From Martensiomyces pterosporus (taxonomy: Eukaryota > Kickxellomycota > Kickxellomycetes > Kickxellales > Kickxellaceae), in assembly GCA_025201845.1 (NCBI GenBank), contig MU604007.1, forward strand, positions 1-64,000: a stretch of 64,000 bases of DNA, in the 5' to 3' direction. The notes beneath the pieces are model-generated. The model did no database searches. It saw nothing but the letters and a program-made list of their open reading frames with translations, and was not told where the DNA came from. The position numbers and the translations under genes are program-made. Positions 40,709 to 49,900 of the stretch are shown here, one piece after another (position 1 is the stretch's first letter; every line of letters begins with the position of its first letter).

Positions 40709-41668
40709 ATGGACGGCGATGCATTTGGAAACGAGCAGAGTGACCCCCAGATTCGCATTCGGCACCTGGACAAGACGTCGGTCAACTTTGTCCTCTCCAA
40801 TACACATCTCAGGTAAGGCAGCAAAAGAGAGGAGAGCCAGCGCTTGCATGGCAAAACAGGCAACCTGCACCCAATTCACATGCCACCAAGGCGTACCTTT
40901 GTCTGCCTCTATCGACGTAGTGTGGCAAACTCGCTCAGGCGGACAATGATCGCAGAGGTGCCAACGATGGCCATCGACTTGGTCGAGTTTATCGAAAACA
41001 CATCTGTTCTCGCCGACGAGTTCATCGCACACCGCCTTGGAATGATCCCGCTGGTCAGCCACAACGTGGATCAGTTCAAATACTCGCGAGACTGCATCTG
41101 CGCCGGCCACTGCAAGGACTGCTCGGTCGAATTCAACCTGCATGTCAAGTGCACCGAGGAAGGCACGCGGGTGGTGACCAGCCACGAGCTCATCAGCAAC
41201 AACAAGAGCGTGGTGCCCGTAACTGAGGGCGATGATGACCCTGGAATCATTATCTTGAAGCTGAGGAAGGGCCAGGAGATCAACGTGCACTGTATTGTGA
41301 AGAAAGGGGTGGCTAAGGAGCATGCCAAGTGGTCGCCCTGCGCCGCCGTCGGGTTCGAGTATGACCCGCATAACAACTTGAGGCACCTGAATTACTGGTT
41401 CGAAAAGAGCATTGAGAACGAGTGGCCGCTCAGTAGGAATGCTGAGGAGGAGCAGAAAACCGATCCCGATGTGCCGTTTGATTACAAGGCGGAGCCCACG
41501 ACGTTTTACTTTAATGTAGAGACGGTCGGCTCCCTTAAGCCGCAGAATGTCGTCATTATGGCCACGAGGATCTTGCAGGAGAAGCTGGGCACTTTGCTGC
41601 TTGCTCTGGAGGAGGATCAGAACCAGGACAGCATGGCTAACGCGGATGACGGCGACAACTGGTACTAG
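40709..41668 (+). CDS. RPB3: RNA polymerase II subunit Rpb3
   Basis: Two exons, 40709-40812 and 40921-41668, give 283 residues. The 108-nt intron (GTAAGG ... GACGTAG) splits codon 35 and restores VLSNTHL-SVANSLRRTMIAE, the conserved alpha-like motif. Four cysteines of the zinc site are at 93, 95, 99 and 102 (DCICAGHCKDCS). Other hallmarks are DEFIAHRLGMIPL, AKWSPCAAVGFEYDPHN and FYFNVETVGSLKP, and the acidic C-terminus ends DNWY. Rpb3 pairs with Rpb11 to nucleate Pol II assembly. The spliced start MDGDAFGNEQSDPQIRIRHL fits the family. Confidence 0.96.
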
Positions 41669-42840
41669 CCGCGACCTTTTGCTGGTTTAGCCTTTCACGT
41701 CCACCTCTCCACGCATACCATCTTAATGGAAGCACATTGGCGCAAACCTATCCTCTTATCTTCTCCACGTCTACTTGGAGGCAGTAAGAAAGAATGTAGA
41801 ATCTTTCTGATGGACAAACACCGGCCAGCTCCGCACATGTGCACTTGTCCTTTTGTGGGGAGGGGAGTTGCTCGGGCGGAGTGCTGGCGATGCCCCCGCT
41901 TTCTCGCCTCCGCACATGCAGAAACCTCGCGGCAGGGATGTTTGTTAGTAAACGGGGACAAAAGCAGTCTGCCCAAGTTAGGAGCTACGCATCTCCGCCT
42001 TGCACGACATCCACCGGCAGCAGGGGCTGAAAATGCCAGTTGCCATGGGCTAGAAATAGGCACTCAGCCGCTTGACAAACATGACGCCCCACACAGGTAC
42101 ATTTGGCAATGCAGAGCGCCTGCTCCACCCGTGGCAGTTAGCGCAGAATCCAGGGAGTCCCTGTAGCAACAGGATTGAGGATTGATGGAGGCAGGTATGT
42201 GCCACTATTGGGGGACGCCCTTTTCCTGAGCACTCGCTGTGCGGAGGATGTGTAGAATGTGTGTGGGTGAGTAAGGCTGAGGAGGTATAGCGAGGACATA
42301 CACGCATGCTGTATGGAGGAGCTCACGGCCGGATCATCCAAATGTAAAGCCGCTTCCCAATATCGTCGCTCTGAAGAAAGAACATGCTCTCTCTCTCTCT
42401 CTTCCGTCTTCCGCTCTTATCTCTGGGTGCTCACCATCAATTAGCATCATATTGTATCCCGTTGCTCTCGTAGCCTATCCTTATATTTGTTGACTCAATA
42501 TCGCAGCCAGCACTCTCGGATTCCGCCTTCGGTGCTTGGGTAAGTGCTCATTCATGCACGCTATTTTTCAAACGCCCGTTTCAGATGCTCTGCTGTGTTG
42601 GGTCTTAATATTGCTCGCTACTTGGCTTATCCGGCAGCTTACTATCGTTGTACTCTGTGTCTGCTCCAGCTTGCTACTACTCTTGCCAAACGGGCAGATA
42701 AGGTGTCAGAGGCATGCGCATGTCCTTCCCTCACAAGTCAACCCGCTTATATTGCCCATCTCTACCAGTAACCAATGCCATGATATTCTTTAGTGTAGTT
42801 TAGAGCCTCCCTTCTGCAAGCCCTTTCCTTTTGTCTCAAG
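41669..42840. other. Intergenic region upstream of the MADS-box gene
   Basis: About 1.17 kb with a CT microsatellite near 42387-42402 and pyrimidine-rich DNA, probably including the promoter and a long leader of the MADS gene. No domain is found in its short frames. Confidence 0.5.
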
Positions 42841-45357
42841 ATGGGCAGGAAGAAAATCAACATCCGAGAGATCGAAAACTCTCGGCAGCGAACGGTGACC
42901 TTTGCCCGCCGGCGTGCCGGTCTGATCAAAAAGGCCCACGAGCTGAGCGTGCTCTGCGGCGTCAAGGTAGCCATGGTGATCTTCGATGCCAAGAACGCCA
43001 GCCACGTCTATGCCTCATCCGGAGCCCCCGAGGATCTCTTTGCCAGGTACCTCAACAAGCAGTTCCTCACCAACGAGTCAAGAAAGCGCAAGGACCACGC
43101 AGAGGGCGATGAGGAGGATAGCGGTGGTGGCACATATGGATTCGACGGCAATGGCTCGTTTATTCGCCGTCGTCTGGCTGTTGTCAATGAGTACAAGGTC
43201 ACCTCGGACGGTCCCAGCTCGGAGAACCTACATGTGAAGTACACCAAGCAGTATCATAACCCTTGTGCAGCTCCGGCAAAGCAGGATCCAGTTGTGAAAC
43301 ATCACCAGCAGAGACAGGTTGCTCATCACCCTGGGCTGCCACCACCGCAGCCACCATTCGCCCCGCACCATGTACCACACCCAGCATTTGCGTCGCTGCA
43401 AGTAAATGGCATCGGGTTGCTTGGAAATCCCGCTGATGCAGCTCCAGGAGATGCGGGTGCCGTGCTTGATGGGCTATCGATGAAGAGGCCGCTGCCTGTT
43501 CGCTCGATCTCCCTGCTTAAACGTGGATCGGCAGCACACGCAGATTCGCCAAACCCGGGAATGGCCTCGTTTTTGCAGCAGCACCCACAGCAGCAGCACC
43601 ACTCATGCGATAGCACCCCCATGCAGCACCCACACCGCATTGTGTCTGCCATAGAGTTCGGGCAGGCCAGCGGTCCACAGAATGGCGCACTAGTTGGGGG
43701 CAGCGCAGCACTGACTACCAAGAGCGCTGACAATCTGATTCTCGCTACCCGCGACCTCTCCACGCTCTCGCTGCTCTCCGACAGTGGTGACAGTGCTGAT
43801 ATGCATGGGTATATGGGCGACATCAGCGGTGCCAACACCTCGTCCTTTGACATCAACTGCGTCAGGAACATGCTGGGCATCATCAACACAAATAAACCAT
43901 GCGATCAAAGCAGCCAAGGCAGCAGCAGCGGGGGCACTAGGAGCAGAAGCAGTAGCGGTGCTGATGAGCCCAAGGCTAAGCGCCCGAAGTCGCATTCGTT
44001 TTCAATATGCGAAGCGCCATACATGCCCGCTACTGCTACTACCGCCACAGGCGCCGCCTCTTACTCGCTAACTATCCCAGCCAAGGCCCCTGCACCACCT
44101 GAACCTGCACCATTGCCGCCGCCAATGACTGGGAGCGAGATGGCGGGTGCTTTGAGCAGGTCGCTTGTTGAGCATTTCCTTGCGGATGCTGATGTGGCCG
44201 AGCTCTTGAAAACCACTTGGCAAGGGGATTCTTCTGCAAAGCAGGAGCAGCCACAGCACCACGGGCAAGGGACAGAGGGATCGATAGGCAATCGGAACAG
44301 CACATGCTCCGTTTCTAGCAACAATCTCGAAGCCGATATAGGACTGTTTAGTCAGTTCAACCCAGCTGCTGCTGCTGCTGTGTCCGATGACTATGAGATG
44401 GATGCTGCAGAGTGCCATCAGCAGGACATGGAGTATTGTGGCGATATTGCTGATGGAGACACGTATGTTGGCGACGGAAACGACGAGGAAATGGGTGATG
44501 TCGATGATGAAGATGATGACGACGACGACGACAACGAAGATGAAGATGATGACGATGACGACAACAACACTGGCCATTATAACGGCAATGGCGAGGTTAG
44601 CGGCGAATGCAAAGATGGTGCCAATGACAGATCTGCAACCAGAAGGGACAGTGGACGGGTGAGTGCTAGGTTGGTTGATGCGAACTGTGCTGCCGAAGGT
44701 AACAAAGAGGTTAGAAGCAGGGCTGGTGGTCTGGTATTGGACACAACTGGTAGTGCAGAGAAACCTAGAGATAGCAATGCCCAACAGCACCAGCATCAGC
44801 ATCAGCATCAGCAACAAAGACCAAATGATACCTTCGAGATTGAGAATTCCAGCCAATTCAGCGCCTCCATTCCAATCCAGCTCCCCCTAAACAGACCAGG
44901 AGGCGTCGGTCATGGCGACAACGGCCGACAGACCATGATTCGCACACTCCAAGGGTTGAACATTATCCCAGGCCAAAGCATATTCGATCCAGCAAACGCA
45001 TTTAGCACTCACGATGCAGCTAGGGACGAATATGCACAGCTATTTGCAAGCAGTGGGCTCCATGGGATGGCTGCACCAGATGCAAGCGGTGGCGGCACCA
45101 TCAGTCGTAGCATCTCGTCAAATGCACCGCAGCCAGTTCATGCTGTGTCGGCACCACAGCAACAACAGCCACAACCGCAGCCACAGCTGCCTGCGGCATT
45201 TGGGTTTGGAGCGCTAGGCAGTGTCTCTGGAGGCTACTTGATGGACAGCCGCCACTTGATACTGCCAGAGCATAGTGATGGCCGCAGCGTGTCTACCCAG
45301 TCATGCAGCTTCCCGCCTGACATCGCATTTGCGGTGCACGACGGGAAGGTTTTTTGA
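42841..45357 (+). CDS. MEF2-type MADS-box transcription factor
   Basis: The product is 838 residues. Residues 1-60 are a clear MADS domain: MGRKKINIREIENSRQRTVT, FARRRAGLIKKAHELSVLCG and VKVAMVIFDAKN. This is the type II (MEF2/Rlm1) pattern, followed by a short SGAPEDLFARYLNKQF segment. The rest is low complexity: Pro/His-rich, Gln-rich, Ser-rich, and a remarkable Asp/Glu run at about 555-580 followed by a HQ-repeat. Such long disordered tails act as activation or repression regions. In yeast, Rlm1 is the cell-wall-integrity target of the Bck1-Mkk-Slt2 kinase cascade, and a Bck1-like MAPKKK lies about 16 kb downstream. The link is suggestive only. Confidence 0.85.
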   Translation: MGRKKINIREIENSRQRTVTFARRRAGLIKKAHELSVLCGVKVAMVIFDAKNASHVYASSGAPEDLFARYLNKQFLTNESRKRKDHAEGDEEDSGGGTYGFDGNGSFIRRRLAVVNEYKVTSDGPSSENLHVKYTKQYHNPCAAPAKQDPVVKHHQQRQVAHHPGLPPPQPPFAPHHVPHPAFASLQVNGIGLLGNPADAAPGDAGAVLDGLSMKRPLPVRSISLLKRGSAAHADSPNPGMASFLQQHPQQQHHSCDSTPMQHPHRIVSAIEFGQASGPQNGALVGGSAALTTKSADNLILATRDLSTLSLLSDSGDSADMHGYMGDISGANTSSFDINCVRNMLGIINTNKPCDQSSQGSSSGGTRSRSSSGADEPKAKRPKSHSFSICEAPYMPATATTATGAASYSLTIPAKAPAPPEPAPLPPPMTGSEMAGALSRSLVEHFLADADVAELLKTTWQGDSSAKQEQPQHHGQGTEGSIGNRNSTCSVSSNNLEADIGLFSQFNPAAAAAVSDDYEMDAAECHQQDMEYCGDIADGDTYVGDGNDEEMGDVDDEDDDDDDDNEDEDDDDDDNNTGHYNGNGEVSGECKDGANDRSATRRDSGRVSARLVDANCAAEGNKEVRSRAGGLVLDTTGSAEKPRDSNAQQHQHQHQHQQQRPNDTFEIENSSQFSASIPIQLPLNRPGGVGHGDNGRQTMIRTLQGLNIIPGQSIFDPANAFSTHDAARDEYAQLFASSGLHGMAAPDASGGGTISRSISSNAPQPVHAVSAPQQQQPQPQPQLPAAFGFGALGSVSGGYLMDSRHLILPEHSDGRSVSTQSCSFPPDIAFAVHDGKVF

Positions 45358-45551
45358 TCTCCATTCCAGACAAGTCTGTCTGTAGAGCATAGACTTCCAT
45401 ATGGGTTCCTTATCCCCTTTCTCGTATTAATGCACGCACTTCGTAGATTCAATAAAGACGCGTTTATATATATTTTTGGCACAGATTTTTGGGAAGGGCA
45501 GTTGTGGAATGCAGCGATTCATCGCCCAGTGGCGTGGATCGCATAACATCC

Positions 45552-45923
45552 TTAGTAGGGCAGCGACGACTTTGTCTTCTCCTTCTCCTTGGCCAGGTCG
45601 TCCTTCCACTTGCGGATCTTGTTGGGCATATCGTCCATGTTCTTCTGAACCTTGGCCTTCTTCTCTGCATACAGCCGTTGCTGCTTGTGTCCCTTGGGGG
45701 GCTTCGAGCGCACCGCCTTCTTTGGCTGGGGCTCGGGGAAGCCTATCGCGGTGGGATCAATCTCACTCAGCAAGCAGGCCTTGCGGATCTCTGCCTGGCG
45801 GCGCAGACTGAACTTTGGCGACCTCCAGTGGCCGTTGACAAAGGTTGCCTTGAAGGCATTTTCAGCATGCTCGGCTTTGATGTGATTCAGGATACTCGCT
45901 GAAATTTTCCGTGCCGTCGCCAT
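45552..45923 (-). CDS. MRPL25: Mitochondrial large-subunit ribosomal protein mL59
   Basis: The product is a basic 123-residue protein. The core segments HWRSPKFSLRRQAEIRKACL, then GFPEPQPKKAVRSKPPKGHK, align by eye with yeast Mrpl25 (mL59), which has KYSLRRMSDVYK and LLPKGHK at similar spacing. A Lys/Arg/Glu-rich C-terminal helix follows. Family members are fungal mitoribosome proteins. The ATG at 45921-45923 (MATARKISASIL) is chosen; the frame remains open upstream to 46136, but that part has no similarity. It converges on the MADS gene and diverges from the large RG protein. Confidence 0.72.
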   Translation of the reverse strand: MATARKISASILNHIKAEHAENAFKATFVNGHWRSPKFSLRRQAEIRKACLLSEIDPTAIGFPEPQPKKAVRSKPPKGHKQQRLYAEKKAKVQKNMDDMPNKIRKWKDDLAKEKEKTKSSLPY

Positions 45924-46989
45924 CCTCGAATGTATACACCTGGCTCTAACTTTGTATGCTGTCGGCGCCAAAAACAAAGAACGCAAAAAGGACTGAGGCA
46001 GAATGTCGAGAGCAAAGAAGCGAAAAAGTCGAATTCGCTCAATTGGCTCAGCCAGGCTTTTTGTGCCAGATAGCAGCTCTGGCACCACTCTTGCCTGATT
46101 ATGATAACGTGGAATTAACCACAGCGTCACGTGCACGGGTGATGCTCATCCGCTCTTCTCCGTGGGCGCAGTAGAGTGCCTATTGCCTGGTGCGTGTGTA
46201 ATTCGAGTATCCTGCCTCCTGCCTCCTGCCTCCTGCCTCCTGCCTCTGCTTCCACGCTTCAATTATCTTCACACACACTTTGGTCTGGATTTATACTGCT
46301 ATTCTCCTCTTGTTCGCGCCTTGTGGTGCTCAAACGCACGCGCACGCCCCCATTTCTTCTTTGCAAGTCACCTCCTTCCTCGTAACTTAAGGCACCAGCC
46401 AGCATAGCAGGCGTATAGCCACTGGCGGCTCCTCTTTCTGATATACGCGCTGTGAGGTGTCCCCCTTCCCTATTATCATCCACCCCAGCTCTATTCTATT
46501 CGCACTTTCTTGTATCTTGCAGCATAGCAGCAGCCCCAGAGCAGCAGCCCCAGAGCAGCAGACGTCACATACGGGCCTTTCGGAGCTTGGTGTTCCTCGT
46601 TTGCTCCTCTCCAGCGAGCCTCCCGCAGCGCCATATTGTTACTTTGGCCTCTTTGCCCAAAAGCCTGGATAGCAATACCCACCCACCTTCCTTCCCTATT
46701 ATTGGTATATGAGCATATAGTCGCCAGCTAGCGCATACAAAGCACCACTCTGTGCATCTACGACGGCACCAGCAACGGCATTACCCAGATTTCGTAGCTG
46801 CATTTGAAAAGAACAGCAGGTAGCATATCCGCTATCAACTCGTCTGTGGCACGGGAGAAAAGAGACGCGCTTGCTATATTTCTGGGCTGTCGCAGCTTTC
46901 TCGTACACTTTTAGCGGGTGCCTGCGAACGTGTGCCCCTTTTCTCCCTCCCCCTCCTCTCACTCACTCACGCACACTCACGCGATAATA
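45924..46989. other. Divergent promoter region, mL59 / RG-rich giant
   Basis: About 1.07 kb. It contains a tandem CCTGCCT heptamer (46211-46245, five copies) and a short AGCAGCCCCAG duplication near 46528-46560. No domain-bearing frame is seen. The right end is the leader of the large RG-rich gene. Confidence 0.55.
46211..46245. repeat. Five tandem copies of the heptamer CCTGCCT
   Basis: A perfect 7-bp microsatellite of five units in the mL59/RG-protein intergenic region, followed by a partial unit. Confidence 0.9.
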
Positions 46990-49900
46990 ATGGCGCGCCA
47001 GACTGGTCGAAGAGGAAGTTTCTACAGAGGAGGCAGTCGAGCAAGTCATGCCAATAGCAACGGCAACAACGGAGGCATTGACGCCGAGAGCACAAGTGGC
47101 GGCAGCGGCCGTGGGCGCGGTACCCGGTTAAGCAGCACCAAGAAGGCCGTGTTCAAACCGTCAGTACGGGCATTGCCGGTGGGAGTCCATGGATTGGGTG
47201 CTGGCGAGTCCACACACGCGCACACGCTGCCAGTGTCTGCAACAAGCAGCAAAGGCCAGCAGCACCAGAATCAGGCCTCGAATGCCACTCAGGAGAGAAT
47301 TGGTCATCCAGGCTTACTCCTGGTCAACCGAAAGCCGTTTTCTGGAAGCAGTAAGCGCGTAGACACGCTGAAGTCAAAGGGCACGACAGCACCGCCACTA
47401 GCGGAGGAATCACAAACAGCGGCAAAGACGGAGGCCACGAAAGAAAACCCCTGGATTGCACGCGGCCGGCAGTTATCTGCGCAGCCAGGGGAACGGCCAG
47501 AGACGTCATCTGAGGCCACTGCCACTGCGGCCGCCGTCGTCGGTCGCGGTCCCAGCAAATCCTTTAGCGCCAGCAGCACTGGTTCCAGACAACGCCAGCA
47601 GACAATGCGGAGGAGTTCTAACTCGTTTGCCCAACGGTCGCTGCAGTCGCCATCGCAGCTGCCGCCGATGCCTGCGCTTGTTGGTGACGGTGGCGATGGG
47701 TCAGAGCGGTGGGACGAAATGCTTGACAACGGCATAGACTTTTCTGAGGATATTGAATTTGCCGATGGCACAGCAGTGCGGATCAAGTCTGCCACACCAC
47801 CAGAGGTTCTGCTGCCGACAACAACCTCTCCACCAACACAGCAAGAGAGCAGAGATTCAGCAGCAGCAAAGGCATCAGAAAACCGCGCTGAGCTGAAGCC
47901 AGGCGAGACACTGGCCCATAAAGATCGCGGCAGCAAAGCCAGCAGCGGTGGTAAGGACAGCAGGAATGGCACGAAGCAGAATGGCGTTATTCCTGGCACA
48001 GGCAGCTGTGACCAGCTGGAGCAGCCTGGCTCGGACGAGGATGTTCGCAGAGAGAGCGAGGCAAAGCCTGTATTGCCTACGTGGGCAAAGGTCGATAGGG
48101 CGGGTGGACCGCTACCTATAGCTGATTCACAGCCGGCAAAGGCGCCGCATGTAGCAGAGCCTTGGGGCCGGCCGTCTAAGCCCACAGCACCTAGCCAACC
48201 CAGCGATGACTCAAGCAAGTCTGCAGCGCCGCGCTGGTGGAAGGCGAGTCTCTCTGGTGGCTTGCGTACGACAGAACCTAGTTCTACACCGCTGGCTGTT
48301 GAGCACCCACGGCAGCCATTGACACCCGCTCTGCTAAAGCCGACACCACCTTCAAGGCGTTCGACTGATGAGAGCAGCAGACTGCAGCAAAGCAGCAAGA
48401 ATGAGCGTGGGCCGAGGCTGCAGCGTGGCAGTCGCCGCCATCATCAGGTACCTATACCAACTGTCGTACCACCGCTGCTGCTTACGCGCGCAGGCACTCG
48501 CAATATTAGCCACGGTGCGCCTTCTAGCGCAAGATCTGATGCTACTCCTGCCTCGGCGAAGACCTCTGCGCCAGAGCCACCGAGCAGTGCCCTTGCTGAC
48601 GACACCGCTCTGGTAAAAGAGCAAAGGGAAGCAGGTGCCTCAGCTGCCTCAGCAAGTGATTCCCCGAAGGCTGGTGTTAAGGCTGCTGCAGACTCCCTTC
48701 CTCCCGCACAACCAGTGGCAGCAGCAGCAGCAGCTACTACCACTGCTTCGGATGCACAAACAGATTCTGATAAAGCAGCAGCGAAAGGGGCTGTGGCCAA
48801 ACTAGCAAGCACCTTCGGTGAGCCAAAACTTGAGCCAGCAAACAGCGATGTGTCTAGATCCGCAAAGGCAGCACATGTGCCACAGCTAGCGCAACATCAC
48901 GAGCAGCAGCAACAGGAGCAGCCGAGCGCAAAGGAAGGGCAGGACTCGTGGTCTATGTCTGGAAATAAGAAGCTGCCAGAGCAGGGTCCAAGGAAGTGGT
49001 TTGGTGTACGCGAATCGAGGTTGGAAGGCAGCTGGAGATCGGGTTCGGCACCAAAGCTATTGGATCCACTGCCACAGCAATTGCAGCAAGCACAGCAGCA
49101 GCAGCAGCAGCAGCAGCCACCAACTAAAAGACAGCCGGCGCTTTCTAACTCTCGCAGGCGCAGTAGCAATGAGGCTGGTGGCCTGCCTCGGCTGCCTCAG
49201 CAGGGAAAACAGGAGAAAGGGGGCAAGCTGCAAGCTGTCTCAGCTGCCAAAATAGCAAAGAGCTGGCGTGCTGATCCTAGTCAGAAAGCAGGCAGTGCAG
49301 ACACAGCAACAGCAACAGCAACACCCGCAACAACGCTGCCCGGCATCACTAATGGGGATACTGGCACAGTCTCGCTACTTGGTAGCAATGCCGCTGCCGC
49401 TGCCGCCACGGCCAACTCATGGGTGGCACAGAGCAACAGAAGCTCGACCAGCTGTGCACCGGAGGCAGCGAGGAGAAGTAACCTATTTCAAGCGCATAGT
49501 GCCGGCACGGCAAGCGGAGGAGAGTCTTATGCAGATGGCTCTGTTTCCGACCAGCAGATCACTATCAAGGGCAGCAGCTCGTTTGCGGACCTGCTACAAA
49601 TCCCGGGAGGAAACGTCAGTGACGCTGCGAGATACACGCCTCAGCCCCCACAGTCTGCGCGTGTGCACCCAACCAAACGGATCTCTCGAGAGTACATGCC
49701 GATTAGCCGCCACCATTCGATGACTGCCATTGCTAGCCATAGCAGCTCGACGCCTGCAGTCACCTCAAGACAGCCCAGTGGACTCACCTCGCCGCCACTG
49801 CTTCCACACACTATGCTTGCGGACATTCTTGGGGAAAATGAGGTGGCTGAGCATGGTAGCGGCACGCCTCAGTCTTCGGTATCTGTCGGTGGCGGTAACA